From Planctobacterium sp047947135 (GTDB taxonomy: Bacteria > Pseudomonadota > Gammaproteobacteria > Enterobacterales > Alteromonadaceae), in contig CP170457.1 of assembly GCA_047947135.1 (NCBI GenBank), positions 3,658,001 through 3,722,000 of the forward strand: DNA of 64,000 nt. The letters run 5' to 3'. Within the stretch, counting starts at the first letter, position 1. Each line of letters begins with the position of its first letter. The notes beneath the pieces are model-generated. The model did no database searches, was not told where the DNA came from, and worked only from the letters and a program-made list of their open reading frames with translations. Of this stretch, positions 6,920 through 15,832 are shown piece after piece. The translations under genes were made by a program, and so were the position numbers.

Positions 6920-8467
6920 TTACGCTTCTGTTTTCGCTTCCGGCTTCATGTGCGGAAACAAAATAACGTCTTTGATGGTCGGTGAGTCGGAAAACAACAT
7001 TGCCAACCGGTCGATACCAATACCCTCGCCCGCTGTAGGCGGCAAGCCGTATTCTAGCGCTCTGATATAATCTTCATCGAAATGCATGGCCTCATCATCA
7101 CCCGCATCTTTTTCTTCAACTTGCTTGTTGAAACGACCAGCCTGATCAGCCGCATCATTGAGCTCCGAAAAGCCATTTGCCAGCTCCCTGCCACCCACGA
7201 AAAACTCAAAACGATCAGTAATGAATGGATTGTCATCATTACGGCGCGCCAACGGAGAGACTTCCCACGGATAAGCAGTAATAAAAGTCGGTTGCATCAG
7301 ATTCTCTTCCGCTACTGCTTCGAAGATTTCACACAGATATTTGCCCGCCCCCCAAATGCCATCGACCTCAGGCTCTTTGATATGCAATTGTTTGGCAATC
7401 GCTCTCAATGCATCAAAATTGTTTTCTGGATCGTTAATAACAGCAGCATCAACTTCAGGGTAATGTTCAATAATCGCTTCCGACATGGTCATGCGTTTGA
7501 ACGGCTGGCCGAAGTCATAGAAAACTTCTTCGACAACTTCACCTTCGGCATCCTTCACCGTGTTGCGAATCTGGGTCGTTCCCAAGATATCATTGGCCAG
7601 TGTCCGCAACATATCTTCGGTTAAATCCATCAGGTCATTATAATCCGCGTAGGCCTGATACCATTCCAGCATGGTAAATTCAGGATTATGACGTGTTGAT
7701 AACCCTTCATTACGGAAATTACGGTTGATTTCGAAAACCCGTTCAAAACCACCCACCACCAAACGCTTAAGATATAACTCAGGCGCAATACGCAAAAACA
7801 TATTGATATCCATGGCGTTATGATGCGTGACAAATGGTTTTGCAGTTGCACCACCTGGAATAACCTGCAACATCGGTGTTTCGACTTCCATAAAGTCACG
7901 GTCAGACAAATAGCGTCTAATGCCGTCCACGATTTTGCTACGCATCATAAAGGTGTCACGAGTTTCCTGACTCATAATGAGATCAACATAGCGCTGACGA
8001 TATTTGGTCTCCTGATCTGCAAGCCCATGATACTTTTCAGGCAGAGGACGCAACGACTTGGTGAGCAACTCGTACTCTTCCATATTGACGTATAAGTCGC
8101 CTTTACCCGATTTATGCAGCGCCCCTTTTACGCCAACGATATCGCCGATGTCCAGCGAGCCGTAGCGAGCTTTCAAATCTTTTTGTACATCTTTGGCTGC
8201 ATACGCCTGAATACGCCCTTTCATATCCTGTAACACCAGAAATGGACCACGTTTTGCCATAATGCGTCCAGCAACACTTACTTGTACGCTCAGCTCTTCC
8301 AGACTTTCTTTGTCGTGATCACCAAATGCCATTTGCAGATCAGCGCTGAAGTTCTCTCGCCGAAATGAATTTGGGTGGCCGTTGGCGGCGCAATTCTCAC
8401 GAATCTGTTCCAGTTTCGCGCGACGCTCTGCAATTAACTTATTTTCATCTACTGATTGATCAGCCAT
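6920..8467 (-). CDS. lysS: Lysyl-tRNA synthetase, class II
   Basis: A 515-residue class II lysyl-tRNA synthetase that charges tRNA-Lys in the cytoplasm. The N-terminal OB fold for anticodon binding covers about 60-145 (VSVAGRIMAKRGPFLVLQDM). The catalytic core shows motif 2 in FEINRNFRNEGLSTRHNPEFTM and motif 3 in GEGIGIDRLAML near the C-terminus. Length matches the family (505 in E. coli). It follows prfB by 18 bases on the same strand, the same prfB-lysS operon as in enterobacteria, and ends at a strong intrinsic terminator. Confidence 0.97.
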   Translation of the reverse strand: MADQSVDENKLIAERRAKLEQIRENCAANGHPNSFRRENFSADLQMAFGDHDKESLEELSVQVSVAGRIMAKRGPFLVLQDMKGRIQAYAAKDVQKDLKARYGSLDIGDIVGVKGALHKSGKGDLYVNMEEYELLTKSLRPLPEKYHGLADQETKYRQRYVDLIMSQETRDTFMMRSKIVDGIRRYLSDRDFMEVETPMLQVIPGGATAKPFVTHHNAMDINMFLRIAPELYLKRLVVGGFERVFEINRNFRNEGLSTRHNPEFTMLEWYQAYADYNDLMDLTEDMLRTLANDILGTTQIRNTVKDAEGEVVEEVFYDFGQPFKRMTMSEAIIEHYPEVDAAVINDPENNFDALRAIAKQLHIKEPEVDGIWGAGKYLCEIFEAVAEENLMQPTFITAYPWEVSPLARRNDDNPFITDRFEFFVGGRELANGFSELNDAADQAGRFNKQVEEKDAGDDEAMHFDEDYIRALEYGLPPTAGEGIGIDRLAMLFSDSPTIKDVILFPHMKPEAKTEA

Positions 8468-8485
8468 TATTCTGTTACCCTGCCA

Positions 8486-9584
8486 TTACAAACCAGATTT
8501 TAAACTGGCCTGAATAAATTTATCTAAATCACCGTCCAAAACGGCTTGTGTATTGCGTGTTTCTACACCTGTGCGTAAATCTTTAATACGCGAATCATCC
8601 AACACATATGAACGAATCTGACTGCCCCAACCAATGTCTGATTTGCTCTCTTCCATCGCTTGTTTTTCTTCGTTCTGTTTTTGTATTTCCAGCTCATACA
8701 GTTTGGCTTTTAACTGCTTCATCGCCTGGTCTTTATTTTTATGCTGCGACCTGTCGTTCTGGCACTGCACAACGGTATTTGTTGGCAAATGGGTGATACG
8801 CACAGCAGAATCGGTTCGGTTAACGTGCTGTCCACCCGCACCCGAAGCCCGGTATGTATCGATGCGTAAATCTGCCGGATTAACATCGATTTCAATATCG
8901 TCATCAATTTCCGGGTAGGCAAATGCTGACGCAAAAGAAGTATGACGTCTGTTGCCGGAATCAAAGGGTGATTTTCGCACCAAACGGTGCACGCCTGTTT
9001 CCGTACGCAACCAGCCAAAGGCATATTCACCACTGAATCGAATGGTGGCACTTTTAATACCGGCTACGTCACCGTCAGATACTTCAATAAGTTCAGTTTT
9101 AAACTGATGCTCTTCGCCCCAACGTAAATACATACGCAGCAGCATATTTGCCCAATCCTGTGCCTCTGTGCCACCTGAGCCTGATTGAATATCAAGATAA
9201 CAATCATTGGCATCCTGAGGGCCAGAAAACATTCGACGAAACTCCAGATCTTCCAATTTACTGACCAGAACATCTAATTCTTGTTGCGCTTCCTGCAACG
9301 TTTCTTCGTCTTCCGCTTCTACTGCCAGTTCTAATAATCCTTCAACATCTTCGACGCCCTGTTCAAGATGCGTGATAGTGTCGACCACCAGCTCAAGAGA
9401 CACTTTCTCTTTGCCTAGCGCTTGCGCTTTATCTGGTTCGTTCCAAACTTCAGGAGACTCGAGTTCTCGGTTAACTTCTTCTAGTCGCTCAGCCTTGTGA
9501 GCAAAGTCAAAGATACCCCCTAAGCAACTCGGTGCGCTCTTTTACATCAGCGATACCGTTTTGCACAGGATTGACTTCCAACAT
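8486..9584 (-). CDS. prfB: Peptide chain release factor 2, with programmed +1 frameshift
   Basis: Release factor RF2, which ends translation at UGA and UAA. Two frames make one 365-residue protein, the same length as in E. coli. The first 25 codons start at the ATG at 9584 (MLEVNPVQNGIADV...) and end at an in-frame TGA (9507-9509). The ribosome skips one base there and continues in the second frame to 8486. The stop-recognition motif SPF (in RKSPFDSGNRRHTSFASAF) and the catalytic GGQ (in ASGAGGQHVNRTDSAV) are both present. A simple frame call would start at an internal codon near 9403 and lose about 60 residues. lysS follows 18 bases downstream. Confidence 0.97.
9506..9521 (-). other. prfB frameshift signal
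   Basis: The minus strand reads AGGGGGTATCTTTGAC. It combines an internal Shine-Dalgarno AGGGGG, the slippery CUU codon, the UGA stop at codon 26 and a following C. This is the canonical RF2 autoregulatory recoding site: low RF2 lets the ribosome slip +1 and make more RF2. Confidence 0.97.
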
Positions 9585-9693
9585 ATACAACTCTCTAGTT
9601 ATGATTTTAGGGGCGGGATTCTATCTAATTTGACGGATATTTAATAGCCGTTCAACAGGACTTTACGGGGCAGATCGCCTGCCCCTGGAGAAT

Positions 9694-10263
9694 TCAGCTA
9701 AATTTATTAGCAAGCTCGACAACTTCTTTAGCAATCGCAGCAATGCCAGCCTGTTGTTTCTCTTTAATCATACTGCCATCTTCCGCAAATTGTTCGTGAG
9801 CTTTGCTCACCGCTTTTTGATTCGGGATAACATGCACACCAATATTCCCCAGAAGCATACGCAGTGTGACCAAACAACGTAACCCTCCTAATGCACCCGG
9901 TGAAGCAGCCATGATTCCTGCCACTTTGCCTTTAAAAGCCTGTAGCGGTTTCTCCCCATCTTCCATTCGTGAAGCCCAGTCAATGGCATTTTTTAATACC
10001 GCTGGATAACTGCTGTTGTACTCAGGAGACGAAATTAAAAATCCATCATGAGACATCAGCATTTCTTTGAACGCTCTGGCTTTTTCAGGCATACCAGATG
10101 CAGCTTCTAAATCTTCACAAAAAATTGGCATGCTGTAATCTGCTAAATCGATAAAGGTGACTTCTGCCCCCGCTTCAACAGCCGCGTCAGCAGCGACTTT
10201 TGCCAGTTTTTTATTGTAAGAATCTTTTCGGGTACTGCCAGCAAAGGCGAGTATCTTAGCCAT
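9694..10263 (-). CDS. NADPH-dependent FMN reductase
   Basis: A 189-residue flavodoxin-fold reductase of the NADPH-dependent FMN reductase/ChrR type. The FMN phosphate-binding loop is GSTRKDSYNKKL (residues 9-20), and the second flavin contact is SPEYNSSYPAVLKNAIDW (about 78-95), the family hallmark. It probably reduces quinones, azo compounds or metal oxyanions using NAD(P)H in the cytoplasm. It stands alone, and a GGGGCAG/CTGCCCC hairpin lies just after the stop (9667-9685), without a good T-run. The start has AGAGGAA upstream. Confidence 0.9.
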   Translation of the reverse strand: MAKILAFAGSTRKDSYNKKLAKVAADAAVEAGAEVTFIDLADYSMPIFCEDLEAASGMPEKARAFKEMLMSHDGFLISSPEYNSSYPAVLKNAIDWASRMEDGEKPLQAFKGKVAGIMAASPGALGGLRCLVTLRMLLGNIGVHVIPNQKAVSKAHEQFAEDGSMIKEKQQAGIAAIAKEVVELANKFS

Positions 10264-10625
10264 TATTCGTTCCTCTATATTTACCTATTATTATCTGTTT
10301 CGGAGAACCGTTGTTTCTGTTTTGGAGCATCGTTCCCATCACAATGCATTTTAACATGGGGGCAATACTAAAATGTGCAAGATCTTGTTCACATTCAAAG
10401 AAATTGTCCACATGGTCAACTTTTATGGTGCGATCGCATGACAATTCCGGTTTTTAAGATATACTTCCTTCCCGCATAACACAAAAAAGCATGCATCTCC
10501 ACCCGCGAGCGATTGTTGCTATCCCAACACTCAATTGGATGCCAAACACTCTCTACGCGACCCATAATAAGACATTTTACATTACCTGATTCGACAGATG
10601 TGTCAGGGATATTTGCGGAGAAAAA
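10264..10625. other. Divergent intergenic region
   Basis: This spacer separates the divergent FMN reductase and TonB-receptor genes. Apart from one candidate promoter at 10438-10465, I see no gene, clear operator or riboswitch in it. Confidence 0.5.
10438..10465 (+). promoter_or_regulatory. Candidate sigma-70 promoter of the TonB receptor
   Basis: ATGACA (10438-10443) and TATACT (10460-10465) are separated by 16 bases, giving an untranslated leader of about 150 bases before the receptor gene. The -35 match is moderate. Confidence 0.4.
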
Positions 10626-12869
10626 ATGAAACACATACACGCAAGAGAGCTATTTAAACTATCGTGCCTTGCTACAGCATTACTAGTTGCCTCAGGTAAC
10701 GCTGCCGCCCAGGAGCAAGAACAAGCAGACGACATCGAAGCAATTACCGTTACCGCAACAAAACGCCCACAAGTTATCTATGAAGTACCGATTGCCATCA
10801 GCGCTTTTGATGGAGACAAGTTAGCTGAACAGGGGATTACTGACTTAACTGACGTAGGCAAATTTGTTCCAAATCTGAATATCACCGGCTTTTCAGCCGG
10901 CCACACCTCTTCTGCAAACCCATTTATCCGCGGGATTGGTCTGCAAGATCATCTCATCACCACGGATCCGGGAGTCAGTGTGTATGTCGATGGTGTCTAT
11001 CTTGGACGTCAGGTCGGACAGAACTGGAACCTGAACAATATAGAACGAATTGAGGTATTGCGTGGTCCACAAGGTACACTCTATGGTCGAAACTCGATTG
11101 GTGGTGCAATTAACATCATTACTAAGCAGCCTGACGAAGTAAACGCCACAAAAGTCGGTTTCGAAGTGGGTACCAGAGGTCGCCTGAAAACGGATGTATT
11201 TACCAACCGTGAACTATCTCCAGGTCTGGCATTTAACCTGAACCTTGGTTATAACACCCGAGACGGTATTGGCGAGTTTATCAACCTTGAGAACCCGGAG
11301 TGGGATGTAGGCGAAACAGAAGACGTCTATGGCCGTTTGTCTATCAAGTGGGAAGTCTCTGACTCGCTGCGTTTTGTGGTCACCGCCGATGCCAATCGTG
11401 GTGACGGTGGTTTGCGTCCATACACTACCCTGATTGACGAACTTGGACCAAACACACGTTTCACATCTGGCAACAATGGTGTCGGTGTACCGCTTAGTAA
11501 TGCCGATGTTGCCGCGGATATTTATGACAATGCGACAGGAACACCGGAAGTGAACGGCGTGTCAAATAATGCCGAAGGCATTTCACTGACAGCTGAATGG
11601 GACATCAACGATGACCATACAGTGAAATTCATCGCCAGCCATCGTTCTTCGGATTATAAAGCTGGCCTTGATGACGATGCCACTATTTATATGCTGGATC
11701 ATTACCCGGAGCGCGGCCAGGCTGACCAGGACTCTGTCGAATTACAGTTCAGCGGTTTTCTGTCAGAGTCTGCGGACTATGTTGCAGGCCTCTATTGGTT
11801 TGAAGAAGAAGGGAGCAACCGTCAGGGATCTGACTCCAGCTTCAATGCCGGTTCTAACACCCTGCAATTGGATCAGGAAACACGAAGCAAAGCCGTATTC
11901 GTTAACCTAGGCTATGACGCAACAGATGATCTGCGTATTTCAGGAGGCCTTCGTTACACCGAAGATGAGAAAGAAGCTTCTGTAAATGTATTCCCTCCTC
12001 TGGGCACTATTTTCGACAATGACAGTTGGGACGAGCTCACTTGGGAGGTTGCTGGAAACTACACCTTCGATAATGGCATGAATGCTTATGCCACAATTCA
12101 GACAGGTTATCAGGGTGGCCAGTACCCTGCCCGCCCTTATTGCCTCATTGGTCAATTCTTCGGTGCAGGCGGTTTTGATGACATCGATAACGCAGTTGCC
12201 GCAGTCAATGCCAGTAATTGTTTTGTGGCAACAGACAATATCACTGCAACAAACTATGAAGTGGGTATTAAAGGGCGCGTAAGCGACAATTTTGACATGA
12301 GTATCGCGTTCTTTAACACACAATACGATGATCTACCCTATCAAACCAGCGAAGTGGTGGAAGGCGGTTTCCTGACGACTAATCTGGTTGTGGAACAAAC
12401 GTCACAGGGAATCGAATTTGACGGTACCTACACAAATGGTGGTTTTAGCATTCAGACCAGTATTGGCTATATCGATGTTGACGTAGATGATCAGACAGTA
12501 GATGGTGTTGTCTTCAGCCCCGTGGCGCCATTAACACCAGACATGACGTTGGCAATTGCGCCAGCTTATAAGTGGAACCTGGCATCTGGCGCCAGTATGA
12601 AGGCCCGTTTGGATTATTCATGGCGTGACGACATGTTTGGTGAGCCCAGTGCTGCGCCGGAGCGTCTAACTTTGATTGAAGACCGTTCTCTGGTTAACTT
12701 CGATCTGTCATACACTCCGGCAAGCGACAACTATACCGTTGCCCTGTATGGCCGTAATATCTTCGATGAGCGATATGACAACGCTCGTTTGAACACGGGT
12801 GATTATGTCCTGCAAATTTTATCTAATGATGCCAGTGAATTTGGTATTCGTTTTAATACCGCATGGTAA
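10626..12869 (+). CDS. TonB-dependent outer-membrane receptor
   Basis: A 747-residue outer-membrane receptor. It has a signal peptide (residues 1-28, cut after SGNAAA) and an apparent TonB box at about 40-45 (IEAITVTA). The plug domain (about 50-160) includes the typical VSVYVDGVYLGRQ and IERIEVLRGPQGTLYGRNSIGGAINIIT segments. A beta-barrel follows to the terminal FNTAW, whose aromatic last residue suits barrel assembly. The pattern 'GVYVDGVYLGR' and the late LYGRNIFDERY resemble receptors for large organic ligands rather than siderophores, but no transporter or enzyme gene is adjacent, so the ligand is unknown. The gene is monocistronic and ends at a strong terminator. Confidence 0.9.
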   Translation: MKHIHARELFKLSCLATALLVASGNAAAQEQEQADDIEAITVTATKRPQVIYEVPIAISAFDGDKLAEQGITDLTDVGKFVPNLNITGFSAGHTSSANPFIRGIGLQDHLITTDPGVSVYVDGVYLGRQVGQNWNLNNIERIEVLRGPQGTLYGRNSIGGAINIITKQPDEVNATKVGFEVGTRGRLKTDVFTNRELSPGLAFNLNLGYNTRDGIGEFINLENPEWDVGETEDVYGRLSIKWEVSDSLRFVVTADANRGDGGLRPYTTLIDELGPNTRFTSGNNGVGVPLSNADVAADIYDNATGTPEVNGVSNNAEGISLTAEWDINDDHTVKFIASHRSSDYKAGLDDDATIYMLDHYPERGQADQDSVELQFSGFLSESADYVAGLYWFEEEGSNRQGSDSSFNAGSNTLQLDQETRSKAVFVNLGYDATDDLRISGGLRYTEDEKEASVNVFPPLGTIFDNDSWDELTWEVAGNYTFDNGMNAYATIQTGYQGGQYPARPYCLIGQFFGAGGFDDIDNAVAAVNASNCFVATDNITATNYEVGIKGRVSDNFDMSIAFFNTQYDDLPYQTSEVVEGGFLTTNLVVEQTSQGIEFDGTYTNGGFSIQTSIGYIDVDVDDQTVDGVVFSPVAPLTPDMTLAIAPAYKWNLASGASMKARLDYSWRDDMFGEPSAAPERLTLIEDRSLVNFDLSYTPASDNYTVALYGRNIFDERYDNARLNTGDYVLQILSNDASEFGIRFNTAW

Positions 12870-12890
12870 TCATTTAGATTGAAACAATAA

Positions 12891-12920
12891 AAGGGTTGCT
12901 GAACAGCAGCCCTTTTTTTT
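12891..12920 (+). terminator. Intrinsic terminator of the TonB-receptor gene
   Basis: A stem AAGGGTTGCT/AGCAGCCCTT with one G-T pair and loop GAAC is followed by an unbroken T-run, 22 bases after the stop. Confidence 0.85.
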
Positions 12921-12989
12921 GCATAAATTTCACTTCTTATTAGCCTGCATCATACCGGGAAACATCTCCCCCCAAATAACATTTTACAC

Positions 12990-13042
12990 TTGACGACATA
13001 CACTATGTGATATACAGTACTTAACACTATGCCATACATAGT
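12990..13042 (+). promoter_or_regulatory. padR promoter and operator dyad
   Basis: TTGACG at 12990-12995 is a candidate -35, with TACAGT 17 bases later. Just downstream a perfect inverted repeat, ACTATG-CCATA-CATAGT (13026-13042), and a related half-site ACTATG (13002-13007) overlap the start region. PadR repressors bind such dyads and usually repress their own operon. The gene starts 28 bases further on. Confidence 0.5.
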
Positions 13043-13069
13043 ATATGACACATACCATAAGAGGTAACT

Positions 13070-13396
13070 ATGTCGGAACAAGTTGAAAAGCTCAGGCAGG
13101 AATTACGCAGAGGTTCTTTGGTGCTGGCGGTATTAAGTCAGTTACAGCAGGAACATTACGGTTATTCCCTGAGAAAAACGCTGGCTGATAAGGGCATGGA
13201 CATTGAGGAAAGTACATTGTATCCCCTCATTCGTCGCCTTGAAGGGCAATCCCTACTAACCAGCGAATGGCGTGAAGAAGGTAAACGCAAAAAACGATTT
13301 TATCGCATTTCAGAGCAAGGCACGGAGGTACTGAATCTGCTTCTCAAAGAATGGGACGCTATTCAGACGTCGGTCACGAATATATTAGGACGGTAA
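13070..13396 (+). CDS. PadR-family transcriptional regulator
   Basis: A 108-residue winged-helix regulator of the PadR family. The core runs from RRGSLVLAVLSQL through YGYSLRKTL to the wing segment IEESTLYPLIRRLEGQSLL, the family signature, and a C-terminal dimerisation helix completes it. It is the first gene of a two-gene operon with a membrane protein carrying a HAAS domain; the pair PadR-HAAS is common and HAAS proteins are thought to modulate their PadR partner. Start has GAGG 6 bases upstream. Confidence 0.9.
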   Translation: MSEQVEKLRQELRRGSLVLAVLSQLQQEHYGYSLRKTLADKGMDIEESTLYPLIRRLEGQSLLTSEWREEGKRKKRFYRISEQGTEVLNLLLKEWDAIQTSVTNILGR

Positions 13397-13398
13397 CC

Positions 13399-14340
13399 AT
13401 GACAAACTTAATTGAAAATTACCTGACAGCTGTAGAGTCACATTTAACAGATAATCAAGAAGATATATTGCAGGAATTACGAAGTAATATTGAGGCAACT
13501 ATCGAAGCTAAAGAAGAGGAATCTGACAGCACCTTATCAGAGGCAGAAATCGCCGAGGTCCTCAAGCGTTTTGGGCATCCTCTGAAGGCTGCCAGCCAGT
13601 TTAATGAGCAACAATATTTGATTGGTCCAGGCTTATATTTGCCCTATCTGCAGGTGATGAAATTTTCGCTTTTCGGCGTAATTGGCATCCAGGCAATCAT
13701 GATGGTTGTGCAGCGCATGATTGCAGATGGCCATTCGCTTTCTTTTACGGGTCTGTTATCCGGTATTGTTGAAACCGGCATCATGGTGGCTATTATGGTA
13801 ACACTCACCTTTGCCGTTATGGAATATTACGGTCAGAAGCTTTCCTGGTATTCCTCCTGGAATCCACTGCAAACCTTGAAGAATCAAAGAGTTGCGGCTG
13901 ATCGTCAGGATGCCATTACCAATGTTATCTCTGACTCTGTACTATTTCTGTGGTGGAATGACTGGTTTGGTTTTAAGAGTGTTCTGCCTTTTCCCAACGA
14001 TTTTCCGATAACAGCCAGTGATATTTACGGCGCAGTGTTTTTACCCGTCAATATATTGCTAATTATCTCCTTGTTGTTTTATAGCTGGCAGTTGTTGAAT
14101 AATGCCTGGGACAAGTATTCCATCGCTATCGCTGTAGTCATTGATATCGCGACTCTTGTCATTCTTGGCTACATGCTGAGCGCCAGAAACTATTTTACAA
14201 CTATAGAAAGCACACCGGAATTGAGCCTCATGCTGGAGCGAATCAACTTTAGCGCATCAATGATTATCATTGTGATTTTCGGCTTTGTATCCTACGACCT
14301 CTACAAGCACCTGAGATGCTGGATAAAACTGAGCAAATAA
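13399..14340 (+). CDS. HAAS-domain membrane protein, partner of PadR
   Basis: A 313-residue protein. Residues 1-80 form a helical HAAS-type signalling domain (IENYLTAVESHLTDNQEDILQEL, then SEAEIAEVLKRFGHP), and about six hydrophobic helices follow (for example 92-108, 120-142, 200-240, 245-262, 284-305). The ATG at 13399 lies 2 bases after the padR stop with AGGA upstream; upstream frame overlaps padR and is not used. In the family these proteins are encoded with PadR repressors and seem to act as sensors or antagonists. The signal is unknown. Confidence 0.8.
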   Translation: MTNLIENYLTAVESHLTDNQEDILQELRSNIEATIEAKEEESDSTLSEAEIAEVLKRFGHPLKAASQFNEQQYLIGPGLYLPYLQVMKFSLFGVIGIQAIMMVVQRMIADGHSLSFTGLLSGIVETGIMVAIMVTLTFAVMEYYGQKLSWYSSWNPLQTLKNQRVAADRQDAITNVISDSVLFLWWNDWFGFKSVLPFPNDFPITASDIYGAVFLPVNILLIISLLFYSWQLLNNAWDKYSIAIAVVIDIATLVILGYMLSARNYFTTIESTPELSLMLERINFSASMIIIVIFGFVSYDLYKHLRCWIKLSK

Positions 14341-14388
14341 CAACGCCCTTAACCAAAAACAAAAAACCGCCTTAAATCGTAATGCCGT

Positions 14389-15714
14389 TCACTTAAGGTG
14401 AGCGGCATTTCTTTTTCTGGCGATAGGGTATCGGTTTTTCGATGCTTTTAAGCATCGTGGATAGCTCCTTTCTCGTCGCCCCTCCAGTTTAAATTGGGCG
14501 GCATTCCTTTCAATATCCAAAACAATCCTGGGCACATTGCCCGGTGCATAGAGCGGCATCATGGTTAATGTATGTATAATGTGGGATGACGCATCGCGGA
14601 AGCTCAGCTGATTTGGAAACACCCCTTGTAGTGAATGAGCCATAAGAATCATTTTGTATCGGATAAGATTATAGGCTAACAGAACGCCCCATAATTCCTG
14701 AACGATAAGCTCAGGGGTGTTACTACGCAAGGTAAAACGATTCTCCAGCATGTGCTGTTTCATTTCACGGTAGCCCAGTTCGATTTCCCAACGATGAGAA
14801 TACAAGTCAACAATTTCAGCGGCCGGATACGCCATACAGTCTGTCATTGAAGTCAATATCTGGACGGTTTTACCTTTAATGGTTTTGGTTAACAGCCTGG
14901 CCTCGATAGTTTGTGGTAAATGAGAGCGACGCTTTCGGGATTGAGGTGTGGTATGCAATCGAATCAGCATATCTTGTTTTCCCATCCGCTGTATCACTTC
15001 ATATTGAGTGCCTTTTTTCAGCGGAAGTAACCAGTGAGTATTCGTTCCTTTTGTATGCCAGTCATGAAGCAGCCCCAAAGAATAAAATCCTTTATCAAAC
15101 AGTGTCAGGCTATTGTCTGGTATCGTTTCAATCAACTTCGACGCCAGGTTCATTTCATTTTCTGCCACGCTGTCGAACGCACTATTCAGTATCAGGTGAC
15201 TGCTTAGCTCCATCATGCACACCATGCGTACCTGAGGATAGGCCGCTTCATAGGATTTATTAGCGGTTCGGGCAAATGCTTCACTATTGGCAGGGGTATC
15301 TGGTGTACGCCAGACCACACCATCAACACCGTATAGGGATAAGCCACACCACTGAGGATGTTCAGCACGCTGATGCCAACGATTTGCCGACAGATGAAAT
15401 GCATCTTTGACGACTTCAGAGCCTAACTTTTTCCTGGCCTGCGTCACGGCACTACGAGCTACATAATCAACATCTTGTGGTAAAACAATATCCAGCTTGT
15501 TGATCAACTGACGAACAGATTCAGTTCTGAATAACGACATGCCTATCACTGCCCAAATCATCGCATCCATTGGCAGCTTGCGTTTACGCAGAGTGGCAAC
15601 GCCATTAGAGGCAAGGCAAGACTCGATAATATCTGAGTCTAAAATATCTGCCAGACAACGAAACTCAGTGAGACGATTGATTGAGGTACGCGCGAGGGCT
15701 TCTGAAAGCTCCAT
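14389..15714 (-). CDS. IS4-family transposase
   Basis: A 441-residue DDE transposase close to that of IS4 itself, with the N-terminal IS4 domain (ADILDSDIIESCLASNG...LRKRKLPMDAMIWAVIGM) and the DDE core. The catalytic aspartates lie in YGVDGVVWRTPDT and TLFDKGFYSLG. The Y-(2)-R-(3)-E-(6)-K signature is exact in YSHRWEIELGYREMK. The start at 15714 (MELSEAL) is chosen by comparison with the IS4 family; an ATG 9 codons upstream lies inside a hairpin. No frameshift or stop interrupts the frame, so the element may be active. Confidence 0.95.
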   Translation of the reverse strand: MELSEALARTSINRLTEFRCLADILDSDIIESCLASNGVATLRKRKLPMDAMIWAVIGMSLFRTESVRQLINKLDIVLPQDVDYVARSAVTQARKKLGSEVVKDAFHLSANRWHQRAEHPQWCGLSLYGVDGVVWRTPDTPANSEAFARTANKSYEAAYPQVRMVCMMELSSHLILNSAFDSVAENEMNLASKLIETIPDNSLTLFDKGFYSLGLLHDWHTKGTNTHWLLPLKKGTQYEVIQRMGKQDMLIRLHTTPQSRKRRSHLPQTIEARLLTKTIKGKTVQILTSMTDCMAYPAAEIVDLYSHRWEIELGYREMKQHMLENRFTLRSNTPELIVQELWGVLLAYNLIRYKMILMAHSLQGVFPNQLSFRDASSHIIHTLTMMPLYAPGNVPRIVLDIERNAAQFKLEGRRERSYPRCLKASKNRYPIARKRNAAHLK

Positions 15715-15718
15715 AAAA

Positions 15719-15748
15719 AAATCCGATGACCTTACGATCATCGGATTT
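15719..15748 (-). promoter_or_regulatory. Hairpin over the transposase translation start
   Basis: AAATCCGATGA and TCATCGGATTT form an 11-base-pair stem on the minus strand, and the loop TCGTAAGG holds the likely ribosome-binding site, just upstream of the ATG at 15714. In IS10/IS4-type elements such structures block translation on transcripts entering from outside. That role is inferred here. Confidence 0.55.
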
Positions 15749-15793
15749 TGATCTTCTTATACCGAATGTCAACTTCTTAAATGATCGGCATTA

Positions 15794-15815
15794 CCTTAAA
15801 TCGGCGGTTTTTTGT
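15794..15815. terminator. Right half of a terminator split by the IS4 element
   Basis: GGCGGTTTTTTGT (15803-15815) is the exact complement of ACAAAAAACCGCC (14359-14371) on the other side of the element. Before the insertion they formed a 13-base-pair hairpin with loop TTAAATC and runs of A and T. It would have been a bidirectional terminator between the convergent HAAS gene and argS. Neither half can terminate alone. Confidence 0.85.
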
Positions 15816-15832
15816 AGGTATTGCATCTCACG

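Larger units (their letters stand above)
14380..15793 (-). mobile_element. IS4-family insertion sequence, complete (1414 bp)
   Basis: The imperfect terminal inverted repeats read TAATGCCGTTCACTTAAG at the left end and TAATGCCGATCATTTAAG at the right end (minus strand). The 10-base direct repeat CCTTAAATCG flanks both ends (14370-14379 and 15794-15803), the target duplication expected for the IS4 group. One intact transposase fills the element. Removing the element and one repeat copy restores a perfect 13-base-pair terminator hairpin, so the insertion is in the terminator loop. Confidence 0.95.

Noticed and set aside
8486..9403. prfB beginning at an internal codon near 9403
   Set aside because: The canonical frameshift site and 25-codon first frame upstream give a full-length RF2 of 365 residues.
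10626..12869. Thiamine or siderophore receptor function for the first TonB receptor
   Set aside because: No riboswitch, Fur-like box or transport gene is near it, so no ligand is assigned.
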